A stretch of DNA of 64,000 bases, taken from assembly GCA_023079485.1 (NCBI GenBank), contig CM041084.1, positions 128,089,292-128,153,291 of the forward strand, in the 5' to 3' direction. The notes beneath the pieces were generated by a model that was not told the DNA's origin, did no database searches, and saw only the letters and a program-made list of their open reading frames with translations. Below, one piece after another: positions 22,801 to 34,026 of this stretch (positions within the stretch are counted from its first letter, which is position 1; every line of letters starts with the position of its first letter). The position numbers and the translations under genes are program-made. The stretch is from Archilochus colubris. Taxonomy: Eukaryota; Chordata; Aves; Apodiformes; Trochilidae.

Positions 22801-23161
22801 GAGGCTCCACGAAGCCGCTTTCCCGATGGCTGCCCCGGCAGAGCCCGCAGCAGCTGCGCACCTTCCCGGCTGCGCTCCCAGCCCAGCCCCGCTGTTCAGC
22901 GAGCGGGGTGTGGAGGGGAAAGCCCACAACTACCGGGAAAACAGGAAAATCCTCCCGGCCTCCCTATTTTCCCATGACAGCCAAGCCGGGATGGATACGG
23001 AGGTGGAGGGTGGGGGGGGGGGGGGTGGAAAACGGGAACTCCGCAGCTGCCTTTCCGCCTGGGGCAAGCTCATCCCGCGGGACCACCGTTACAACCCCAT
23101 CGTTTCACTCTGAAGCCGAGCCTCAGCCGCAGGCCCAGGCCCCGCACCATATAAAACTCAC
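19885..23161 (-). other. TP53INP1: TP53INP1 intron 1
   Basis: The intron runs between the inferred non-coding first exon and the exon with the start codon. It contains a GAAA-rich tract (20055-20080), A/C-rich tracts near 22265-22325 and 22670-22730, and the G-run at 23012-23025. No further exon was identified. Confidence 0.6.
22999..23028 (+). repeat. G-rich tract with a 14-base G run (potential quadruplex)
   Basis: GGAGGTGGAGGGT is followed by fourteen consecutive G at 23012-23025, then TGG. It lies in TP53INP1 intron 1, about 140 bases past the inferred first-exon donor, with the C-rich strand being the sense strand of TP53INP1. Confidence 0.8.
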
Positions 23162-23210
23162 CCGCTACACCGCGCTGCTCCCGGCTCCGCGGCCGAGCCA
23201 ACTCCGCACT
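23162..23210 (-). other. TP53INP1: Probable TP53INP1 non-coding first exon
   Basis: A strong minus-strand donor, TAGCGG|GTGAGT, has its last exon base at 23162. A TATA-like GCTATAACA sits at about 23237-23229, which would place the start near 23205. Human TP53INP1 also has an untranslated first exon. The upstream boundary is an estimate. Confidence 0.5.
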
Positions 23211-23224
23211 CCGCGGAGCCCCTT

Positions 23225-23345
23225 TGTTGTTATAGCCGCGGAGCGCAGCTGACGGCCCGGCCGCCCTGGCCCCGCCCCCTCCCGCCCCTCAGCCAATGGG
23301 AGGCGCCGCCGGCTGTCGCTAACGCACGTGACGGGCGGGCAGGGA
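23225..23345 (-). promoter_or_regulatory. TP53INP1: TP53INP1 core promoter motifs
   Basis: Motifs in order on the minus strand from the distal side are an E-box CACGTG (23325-23330, in the context TCACGTGCG), an inverted CCAAT box (23293-23297), a series of GC boxes (about 23265-23290) and a TATA-like GCTATAA (about 23231-23237). They lie inside a CpG island and just upstream of the inferred first exon. Confidence 0.6.
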
Positions 23346-23662
23346 GGTGCCCGCCTCCGCCCCCCCCCCCGCGCTGTGTGGGGTGATGGAGTCATGGGAT
23401 GGAGTGGGGTTGGAAAGGGAGCTTCTCCAGGCTGGGCAACCCTAGGGCTCTCAGCTTGTCCTCGTAGAAGGGGATGGCCTAGAAAACGTGTCCGTGAGGT
23501 CGCTTACCCCATTCACTCACAGCTTCTAAGGCAAAAAAGAATTTTTTAAAAAAAAGGTGATAAACATAAACACCAGAGCTCTTCTGGGAAATGAAGAGCG
23601 AAGAGGAAAGGAATTTCCAGGCAGTGAAGTCAGAGTCCAGGAGAGCTGGTGCAGCCATGCTG

Positions 23663-24122
23663 GACTCACAGAATCCTTCAGGTTGGAAGAGACCCTTGGG
23701 ATAATCGAGCCCAACCATCATCCCTGTTCTACAAAGTTGTCCCCTAAACCGTATCCCCCAACACAACATCCAAATGACCCTGAAACTCATCCAAGGGTGG
23801 TGACTCAACCACCTCCTTGGGAAGCCTATTCCAGTGTCTGAGCACTCTTTCTGTGAGAATTGTTTTCCTAATGTTCAGTATAAACCTACCCTGTTGCAAC
23901 TTGAAGCCATTCCCTCTTGTTCTATTGCTAACTACCTGTGAGAAGAGACCAGCACCTCTCTACAATGTCCTTTCAGGAAGTTACAGAGAGCAATGAGGTC
24001 TCCCCTCAGCCTCCTATTTGTCATACTAAACAATCTCAGCTCCTTCAATTGTTCTTTGTAAGATTTATTCTCCAGGCCCTTTACCAGCTTCATTGCCCTC
24101 CTCTGCACTCACTCTAGCACTT
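23663..24122 (-). mobile_element. CR1 LINE 3' fragment, first of three
   Basis: The plus strand starts ACAGAATCCTTCAGGTTGGA and continues with GAGCCCAACCATCATCCC, GAATTGTTTTCCTAATGTTC and GTCTCCCCTCAGCCTCC. This is a CR1 read in reverse complement, and its diverged internal sequence differs from the next two copies. Confidence 0.9.
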
Positions 24123-24132
24123 TGGTCACTTA

Positions 24133-24590
24133 ATATCATAGATTCATCATGGTTGGAAAGGACCTCCAAAATCATTGAGTCCAACCATCATTCCTACACC
24201 ACCTTAACCACTCAATCATTCCCTAAGCACCCATCTTTGGGAGATCTCCCATGTACCCATTTTTTTAATACTCACAGGAATGGTGACTCCACCACCTCCC
24301 TGGGCAACTGATTCCAATGCTTCACCACTCTTTCGGTGAAGAAATTTTTCCTAATATCTAACCTGAACCTCCCCTGACACAACATGAGCCCATTTCGTCT
24401 TATCCTATCACTAGTCCCTAGGGAAAAGAGACCAACCCCCACCTGGCTACACCCTCCTTTCAGGTAGCTGTAGAGAGCAATAAGGTCTCCCCTCAGCCTC
24501 CTCTTCCCCAGGCTGAACAGCCCCAGCTCCTTCAGCCTCTCCTCGTAAGACCTGTTCTCCAGACCCCTTATTATCCTAGTGTACCTACAA
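24133..24590 (-). mobile_element. CR1 LINE 3' fragment, second of three
   Basis: The plus strand starts ATCATAGATTCATCATGGTT. The minus strand keeps a 110-codon stretch of the CR1 reverse-transcriptase C-terminus ([39 protein letters not shown]), broken at its start. Confidence 0.92.
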
Positions 24591-24750
24591 CTAATATATA
24601 TCAATGTATCAGAGCATTAATAGTCACTGCAGACTGTACCAAATGCCAGGCAGGCAAATAACTGCACCCTTCCAAAGATGCTGAACTAAATGGGTGATGT
24701 GCAGCCAAACTGATTTACATGCAACATGAGGATTTTTCATCATTTCAGTA

Positions 24751-25267
24751 ATCATAGAATCATAGAATTGACTGGGTTGGAAAGGACCTCAGAGATCATC
24801 AAGTCCAACCCTTGATCGACTACCGCTGCAGTTACCAGACCATGACACTGAGTGCCACATCCAGTCTCTTTTTAAATATCTCCAGGGATGGAGAATCCAC
24901 TACTTCCCTGGGCAGCCCATTCCAATGCCTGATCACCTTCTCTGTAAAGAAATTCTTTCTAATATCTAACCTAAACTTCCCCTGGCACAACTTAAGACCA
25001 TGCCCTCTTGTCTTGTTGAAAGTTGTCTGGCAAAAGAGCCCAACCCCCACCTGGCTACAGCCTCCTTTCAGGTAGTTGTAGAGAGTGATGGGGTCTCCTC
25101 GGAGCCTCCTCTTCTCCAGGCTGAACAGCCCCAGCTCCCTCAGCCTCTGCTCATAGGGTCTGTGCTCGAGTCCCTTCACCAGCCTGGTTGCCCTCCTTTG
25201 GACCTGCTCCAGGACCTCGATATCCTTCCCGAACTGAGGGGCCCTAATGTTCAGTATCAAGCGATGA
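24751..25267 (-). mobile_element. CR1 LINE 3' fragment, third of three
   Basis: The plus strand begins ATCATAGAATCATAGAATTG, an intact CR1 tail. The minus strand keeps an open CR1 ORF2 C-terminus ([35 protein letters not shown]) of about 150 codons. It looks younger than the other two copies because its frame is less broken. Confidence 0.93.
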
Positions 25268-25396
25268 TGACATCTTCTACTAAAATACAAGGTGCGTAAC
25301 TCCAGTGTGGCGCAGCTGCTGGGGTTCAGGTAAACATCTTGATCTTTCAGCCTCAGTGTTTAATAGTATTGTTTTTGTACACTTGTGTGTTTTGTT

Positions 25397-25438
25397 GAGG
25401 TTTTTTTTTGGTTGGTTGGTTGGGTTTGTTTTGTTTTT
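25397..25438. repeat. (GGTT)n-type simple repeat
   Basis: GAGGTTTTTTTTTGGTTGGTTGGTTGGG is followed by TTTGTTTTG; it is the complement type of the CCAA tract at 9667-9736. Confidence 0.85.
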
Positions 25439-28400
25439 TCATGTAAGGTCAAAGCTTTTCTATTTAAAACAAAACAGAGAAAGTTAATTTTGGAAAAAAA
25501 GCTGAAGAGTGCCTTCCTGCAGCTGGGAGCAGGCTGTGTAATTTGAACAACAAACTGCCTATCTGATGCAATTTGCCATTTTTTGGTAAAACTTAAAATG
25601 TCTGCTTTTTGATGATACTTTTTGAAGCTGCACTAAACCTTCCTGAATTTTGAGATCAAGTTTATTTTTATAACACCGGCACTATCAAGGGGTGTAAACT
25701 GATTGTACGTTTGATTGAACTTTCAGTTTACAAATTAAAGCAGCTCATGAAAAAACCTACAAAGCTTCCTTGATTTTCAATTATAGTGGCTCCAAGATTG
25801 AAGAGGGGAGGAGAGATGGCAAAAGCAGCGCGTGTCTGTGAACTCAAAATAGGCGAGACAGAAAATTAAATTTACAGAATAAATGCCCCAAAGGATTTAT
25901 GCATATTAAAAAATTATATTGTGTTAGAACACGTTAATTAAGGTGATACAAAGCACTCAGTGTAGACAAGAACTGTCATGTTTAGCAGCTGGGTTACCTT
26001 GGGTCAACAACAACAATAATGTTAATCACAGTACTCTTTGTTTATCTTGATTGTTATATTAAGTGTTACGTGTAATCAATTAACATAATGCATTCTTCCA
26101 GTGTAGGCAAGCCCTGGGAAGGCTTGGGATGTATTTGAGACACAGACTCATAGTGAATTTAAAAGGCCAGTGTTTATATTTTTTCCAGTCATCTGAGAAG
26201 TAATTAAAGGGGCAGAAGCATTCCTCTTTCTGTAGTGTTGTTTTCAGTTTCTTCCCTCTATATTTCACTTACTTTCTTTAATTCCCTGTGGTCACAAAAT
26301 GGTGGAAACAATGGAGTTGCTTATTCTTCCCTCCAAATCACATCTCTGTTGGTAAGAGAGCCAGATCTGAAGCCTATTCTGCTGCTCAGCCTGGTGACTG
26401 GTGTACTTTTGTTCCAGATCTGACAAGTACTTAGGCATACGAATGGGTTCAAATGAAATAAATTATGTGTGTGTACTTAAATACCTGCTGACCAAGAGCC
26501 TGGGTATTTCATCCTGCAACCCCTGAGGTCAATGGCAAATTTTCTGGTGATTGCAATGGGGCAGGTTTTGGCCTGAGATGATTTATCCCAAGTCTTTCAA
26601 ATCAATTTGCCTTTCTGTTGATTCTAATGGTTGTTGGACCAGGCCCTCAGACAGCAAAAGGAAATATAGGCTCTGGCCTGGAGCTTGCTGGACACAAAGT
26701 TTGACTCAAGAGGCTCAGAGACTGGCCTTCAGTCTCTTCCAGTAATTTGTATTACAGAAAAAAATATTCTGAAGAGATGTCTAGGGCAAGGGAACCATTC
26801 CTTTTTCAATGACATGTCTCCTTGCATGACTGAGTAATTGGTAGGAGTTAGCAGAGAGTCTGTTGTACTTTCTGTGTGCTCAGTGGCAGCTTGGTGGCAA
26901 AGCCATTGCCATCCCCGTGTGTTCAGAGTGCTCTGTGTGCCATAGGAATAGTCAAGGGCTGAGCAGTGGTCTCCTGTTATTTGAACTGTATTGATTTTCC
27001 AAGATCCAACACATTAATGCAGAGCATGACCTCTTGTCTGGGTTCCCACTGCGTTGAAATACTACAGCAGTATTTAGCAGGCACAATACATGTCTAGCCA
27101 TGGAGTACAGAAACACTGACCTTCCTACCACAAGACCTGCAAGTTACAATGAGTGCATTGAGCTTATAACAAAGCACTGCCATGTGTCATGCCTCTTGGA
27201 GAGGCCCTGCTCTGCAGACATGTCTGTTTAAATGGTAGGTGAGGAGGCAGATCTATCCCCATACTGGAAGCACCGAGTAGCAGGAGGGAGAACGAGGCCA
27301 AACAGAGCTTGCACAGACCAAAAAAACAGACTGTCTGTAAACCTTGGAGAAGATATACCATCCAGACAAAGATAAATAATTCTTTCCAAAAATTGTGCAA
27401 CCAGCCACTTGATATCACTCTGGGTGATTTGCATGAACAAATCCATCGTTCCCATGCAGCGTGAACCTCGAACCTCCACACCATTCACCTTTGCTGATAT
27501 GTGTGTCATTGGTTTAAGTTCAGTGCAACACAGCTACCAAAACCAAAGCTTCAGTTAAATGTTCAGTTAAAAATTGATACCCTAAACCTAATGGTGATTA
27601 AGATCAAGTAATGCCTTCTACCCCATAGATGATAGCTTCCATCTGGCTGTGGCAGGAAGTTCTGTGCTGTACAAGAGGAGATTCTGTGTGATTCTGCGAA
27701 ATCATTGCTGCCCAGTAGATCTTGATCTGTCCTGCTGAATGCAATAGGCAGAAATAGTGGGGTGTGCAATTTTAAAAATATCTCCAGTTTATGATTAACC
27801 ACAATGAAATACTTTTTTTGTCCTATGAAAAAGATATACTAGCTGTTGTTCAAAAGTCCAAGACTTTCTGTCCAAATTTAGGTACAAGCACTCCAAACCT
27901 GTTGTTTAAAGCATGATCAGTCTGAACAGATCCAAGCTTAAAAAAGCACAGTCTGACCTTTGTGTCCTTGCACATATGTCAGCCCCTTTTTTTGAAGCAG
28001 ACTTCTAGATTTAAACATCAATCTCAATGAAAATGGGCACTTCCTTTTCTGCTCTTCTTCCTCTGACTTTAGTTAGTGTAAAGATTGATTGTTCCTGCTG
28101 TAAGTCACAAGTTTCTAATGTTATTTTTCCAAAATAGCAAGTTAAAATTTTGAGTAAGAGCAGGCCTTTCCAGACTTTTATGCAAAACAGGTGTTAGAGA
28201 CCTGTCTCTGTATTTCTAGAGCATGAACTCAGCAAATTTAAGAATCCAATTTTGACATGACTAGGAGGCCCGTGATTTGGCTGAGTGAGATCCAAGGAAA
28301 TATATATTATTGGATATGATCCTCCAAACCAGACTGAAAAAGTTGGGGGATTCAGTTTTCTCTGAAAGAACTATTATCTTAAAACATTAAAACTGTCTTC

Positions 28401-31400
28401 TTCAGAAAAGTGTCCTTTGTTAGAAAAAACTCTTTTTCCTTTGAAACTGCCAAAATGCAATGCCTGTGTTTCATATTGTTTGAGAGCAAAACCAGGTATA
28501 ATTCTGTCTTCAAATTGCCACTGGCAGGAAGCCATTGTAAATCATAGCAAGATTAAAAAAATAACGGGAAGCTCTAGCCACACAGTAAGCTCTTTTCCTC
28601 CATTTTGTCAAAACAAAAATCCTCTCAGGAGTCAATGTAGATTTCCATGGTCTGGATAGCCCTGCCTGGTTTTTTTTAAGCACCTTCAGTGACAGCATCT
28701 GAATCCTTAGCTCAGGCTGGAATGTGTTGGGCTCCCCAGCAGGTAGTGCCGTACAGCAGTGCCGGCCCACAGAGAGCCAGAGGCAGATGCCTCTTCTTGT
28801 GTCATTATGTGAATGATTTTTTTCTCCTGAGCCCAGAGGCATTCATCAAACAGTTTCCATTGGGATTGTCTGTCCTCTTTCATATTTGTCTCTTGTGCTA
28901 GAAAAAGTCCAGCATGGCTTCACTGATCTTGCCTGAACCTGCCCTCTCCTTCAAGCGCTTGGTAATAAAAGACCCTATTGTACATCTGGGTACACCCAGG
29001 AATCACACTGCCTTACTGTTTTCCTCCTTGTCCTGTGATTAGAGAGGCTTTCCAGAAGCATGTCTCCTGTGGAAGATAGTCAAGTACAGCACTCTTATCA
29101 TGCAACGGAGAGATGACCCGTGAAATTTTTTACTTTGGCATTGAACATGCATTTGTTACGTTTATGAAATTCCTGCATGCTTCAGATGTGTGATGGGCTG
29201 TTACTACGGTTATTGACACTTCATTTTTTCTTGCTTTCTATTTCAGGGTGATCTTAGGATAATGGACATTCCACAGCATACAGGCAAGCATGCTTGATCA
29301 AGACTGGGGAAAGCTGCAGTTTCATGTCAGTAAAAAGTTGTTATTAAGCACCTATTACAGGTTGAATTTAGGAGGAATTTACCTTGGTGCCATAATTCAT
29401 TTCCCCATAATGAATTTATCTTTGTAATTATTGTAACTTAATATTCAGCAAGAGGATAAGTAGGTTTCTCTGTCCGTGGTATATCTGTAGTTCAAATCGT
29501 GGGAATGACGGCGTGCAAGAGAGCTTCCTCCTTGAAGAGTGTTTTGTTGTGTGGGTAGCCATGCTTTAAACCCTTCCTTGAATTTCTCTGCACAACTGCA
29601 GAGTCAGCAGGCACACGCTGGTCACATCTCTGAGGCATTTTTAGTCTCACCAGTGACCCATTTGTTTCCTTTCAGCTCTCCCACTGATTCATAGGCTTCC
29701 TAAAATAGTGAGCACTATCTTTGTTCTGTCGTGATGGGTTACAAAAGAATTAGCAACATCAGTTTAGCACCAAATAATGTGAGTCACATCATACACTCTG
29801 ACGTACTTGGACTTCAATTGTGAGACTCCATCAAATTGCAAATTGCTATTATTTTTGAAAGATATTTTAGTCTTTGCAGGAAACAAAGCCATACACCATG
29901 ATTCTGTGTTGTTATTCTTTTCAGCCACAGATGTTTCTTACAAATAGTGAGCCCAACATTTCTCAACATAGATCAAAATAGATAAAATAGATAAAAATAA
30001 AAGGCCAAGTACTTTCAAAAGAACATCAAATAATGCCTGTTGCAGTGGAGCTTGAGATGGGTAGAAAAGATGTGATGTTTTCCTGCTTCCAGGTCTCAAG
30101 CACTGTGTCAGTAACAATGACAATCAATACTACAAAATGTTCTTAGCTCACATGCTGAAACCTCATTTGACAATGTCATATATACAAATATATATATGTG
30201 TCTGTGTATTTCATAAATTATTTATATGGTGTATTTACATTATACATCTATGTATCTGTTTACACATGGAGGAACTAACTTGGGATCCCAAGTACTTATT
30301 GACAGATTTCCTTTCCTGCTTAGGTCAGACATGACGAACGCCAGCACTCTGCCAGCTGAGCTCTGCTGAATGAATAAATAGCGTGGGAGGTCTTGTCTGT
30401 TTTGCTAAGCATTTCATAGAAGCCAGGTGCAAGAGTCATCGTTGCATACTGAATTGCTGCAACTCAGATTCTGGTTTTACAGTCATCTGAAGAGCTCTTG
30501 TCAGATGGCATTTTAAAACTGGCTCTGCACAATAACAAATTAATGAGGTCTCAGTCTCTGCAAGAATTGTGCTAATGAAGCCTCCAGGCAAGATACAGAT
30601 CCTGCCCCATGCCCTTCCAGTCTGGATGAGTTAGCGTTCACAGCAATGTACAGCTTCCATGCGTAACAATCTAACTCTCCAGATGACAACAGTGATTTCA
30701 GTAAAACTTGCCAGAAACATGGCCTTGTCCAGCCATCACAGCAAAGACCTGTACTTCCAGATTTAGCTGTTAACCTGTTGCGTGTCTTTGGGCAGACTGC
30801 TTAGCTCTGCCTAAGTTCCCCATAAGTAGGATGCGGTCAGGTAGTCAGGCACACCCCTGGGAGGATGCAAGAAAGCTGTTTGGACTGAACCCTTGTTACT
30901 GTAGGCTATCTAAGAACTTCTCAAACAGCTGTAAGTTGTTGGAAAGGTTCTTGGATGAGATGAAGGAGAGCTGCTGGGGTATTCTTCCAGCTGATGTTTC
31001 AGCTGGTGTGAGGTCCAAAACATGGACAAAGTCAGTATGCTTTGATTCTTAAACATACACACCAAAACAGCACTCCTTGGCTATGAGTGACAGTGTTTTA
31101 GAGTGTGACAACCTGACAGTGATGCCCTTAGTCTCCAAGCACCTGGTATCCCCCAGGACTCAACCCAACAGCTGATGTGTTAAAAGCCACTTGCCTCACC
31201 TGTGCCAGTGCTCCAAAACAGGCCAACTGATGTATTTTAAAGATACTTCTTTCATCCTGCTGTGGTGAAAGTGCTCAAGTATTAGAAATGTGTTTTATTT
31301 AAAATTTCCTGACAGCAGCAGGGCCTTAGAGTGTCTTCCAGGGTTTTTGGAAAAACATCATGACTGGTTGTGACAGGGTAAGGGATGTGTTGTGAGAAAA

Positions 31401-32559
31401 CAATCAGTTCAAGAGAAGGGCTACATAAAAGACACTGAAGTTGAAAGAACTCTTTCCCTCTGTGCCTGAATTTTAGACATATCATCACTCAAATGTCAGT
31501 GTTTGAATAATTAAGGTGTTGTAATGAGATGTAATTGCCAGAGCTGCAAGGACAGTAAACATAACTGTGTTATTATCAGGACAAGCTGAGCTTCCAATGG
31601 TGCAACAGGTCAAACAGCTATAATGATACCACCGTACCTGGAATAGGGTAAGTGAAGGGGCCACGTGCAGGCTGAACGTGAACACACTGTACCTGGGATC
31701 TGGAACTATAATTAGAGAAAAGCTGAGAGTTTACAGATCTCATGCACAAAATAGTGTGATAAATCTTAAAAAAAACATTGAAAGTAAGAGGGAGGAAATA
31801 TAATATTACTATTCAGCAAAGCAATGTCATATAAATTGACTACATAGCTGGGCTTGTTAGTGAAAAAAAAATATATGCTGTTTAAGAAGAGGAAATCCAA
31901 GATTTTATGTCTGGTCAATAATCCACTGCAAAAGCACAGACTGAGGAGCAAATGAGTAGGGAGAAGCCCTGCAGAAATATTCTGGAGGCTGCATATTCTT
32001 TCAAAAAAAGCAAACTACATAGTGGCTGGCACAAATATAAGTGGAAGCTATAAAATACATGAAGTAATTCTTCCATTTTTTGCAGTATTGACAAAGCTCA
32101 GCTAGAGCTCAGCAAGCCTGGCCTGAGGCACCATGCTTGGGGGAAATAAAATGCTCATGAAGCTGCAGAGGAGAGCAATGTTTATGATCAGAGCTCTAGA
32201 AAAGCAGAACTTCTATGGGGAAACTGGAGAAATAGGAGATGCTGACTGTAATGAAGAGAAACCTGACAGAAATATATGAGCAGTCTTTAAAAGTAAAGAT
32301 ACTGCAGATTAACAAGATATTCCATTGCAGCAGAAATAGATTTTGGTTAGACATTAGGAAAAAGTTTCTAAAAATAAGGCAAGTGATGCATTGAGTCAGA
32401 TTGCCTGGGGATTGTAAATCTTTTTAAAAAGAGATCAGATAAAACTTAGTAGGGAATGATAGAGATAAAACTCATCCATCTGTGGAAAGTGAGATGGTAC
32501 AGATGACTTACTGAGATCCCTTTTCATCTGCATTTTCCATTATCATCCAAAAGATGAGT

Positions 32560-32600
32560 TTTGTTTTGTTTTGTTTTTTTTCTTTTTTTTTTTTTTTTTT
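32560..32600. repeat. T-rich tract with (GTTTT)n units
   Basis: TTTTGTTTTGTTTTG is followed by an almost pure T run of about 28 bases with one C. Confidence 0.85.
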
Positions 32601-33572
32601 GAGACTTGCTTGTTTATTCATCCTATTCACTTGCTTCTTCATCTTGGAAATGGAAATCCCATTCTTTGCTTCCAGTCAGCACTGATTTCAGGTTTTTCCT
32701 GTACTCTGTAGCAACACAAAGTCACTGTTCAAGTTGCAAAGACATCAAGACAAAGCTTAAAATGGTGTTAGTTAAAGTAATAACTTTGAAGTGACAATCA
32801 TACCAGTCAAAATACTCATCCTTGGCTTAAAATCAAAAGACTTCATGAAAACAAGTACTAGAGTTGTGAGTCTTGGGTAATTCACATGGTCCCTTTGACA
32901 CTTCAAAAACACCATGCTGCTTGGATAAAATGTGCAAGGTTTCTGGGAAAGCTAAGATGGAGTCAGGAATAAACCCATTTGGATCCACTCTGCAAAGCAG
33001 CTCTTCCAGCTCCAGTGTGCTGCAAGGGAAGCAGGAGAGCTGTCACCATTTCACCACACTGCCACTGCCCATCAACACTTGCATAGTTATCCATATCCAT
33101 TGCCAGCAACACAGAAAGACGTGGAGTCCCTTTGATACAAAGGAGATGGCAAGTGAATGTAAAGTTCACCCACAGTGCTCTCACTGGATCACTGGGCCCT
33201 TTGGTAGGATGAACCTGAGACAAGCTCAGAGATTTAGGTCTCATTCAGCTTCTATATATGCCTTTGGTGTTTTTCTTCCTCCAGTGTTCCTATGGTGGCA
33301 GAATCAAAGCCCTGAACACCTAACCCGACTGTTTATATCTTGGGAGATTTGGGCAACATTTTACTATGTTTCTGTCTCCATGTAATTTTGGTTATTAGTG
33401 AGAGAGTTTTAGCTGTCCTCCAGTTCCAGCTCCTTTAGTGATCCTTGTTGCAACATGCTAAGGCACTTGGCTCCTGAGCAAGTGCCTTCTAAAAAGGATT
33501 ATGTACTTCTCCCTATTATGATTAATATTATTTTGCTAAATATGGAGGGCACTTTGGCAGCTGTGTCCCTAG

Positions 33573-33586
33573 GTTGCTACAGCAAC
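33573..33586. promoter_or_regulatory. RFX X-box-like palindrome
   Basis: GTTGCTACAGCAAC is a perfect 6-base inverted repeat with a 2-base spacer, fitting the X-box form GTTGCY-N-RGCAAC bound by RFX factors. Confidence 0.45.
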
Positions 33587-33962
33587 ACTCATCTGTATGG
33601 AGTAATTGTGAAAATTAGGCTTATATAAGCGTATTTCAGTGATCCAAATGCTACGGAAAGCACAGTCTGGGGTCTGGTTGAAGAAGAACTTCATGCTCCA
33701 AATGCTAACAAAATTATTTTAAACTTACTTCTGGTGCAATTACATTAGTCATGGGGAGCAGGAAGCAGTGCAGTGGCTCACTGAGCTGGACAGGCTTCCT
33801 TGCTTCCATGATGGAAAGGAGAACTTCTGAAAATGGAAAGGTAGCTTCTGAAATACATCTCTGGAACAGAGGAAACAAAAAGTGAGCTTGCATTTTGTTT
33901 GCCATACATTATTTTACAACAAAGACAAAGGAAATCAGAATGCAAACACAGCGCATAGTGAT

Positions 33963-34026
33963 GCCAGGTTAACAATTAATACTTTGCAGCTAAATGGTGC
34001 CAGATTGATGACTAATACTTTAGAGC
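33963..34026. repeat. Imperfect tandem duplication, period 36
   Basis: GCCAGGTTAACAATTAATAC and the following TTTGCAGCT (33963-33991) recur as GCCAGATTGATGACTAATAC and TTTAGAGCT (33999-34026). Confidence 0.65.

Larger units (their letters stand above)
22780..23380. promoter_or_regulatory. TP53INP1: CpG island at the TP53INP1 promoter
   Basis: About 600 bases are rich in CpG, between A-rich intron sequence on the left and CR1-filled intergenic DNA on the right. Confidence 0.8.

Noticed and set aside
24832..25290. 152-codon minus-strand frame as a possible host gene
   Set aside because: It encodes CR1 ORF2 residues and ends within a CR1 insertion.
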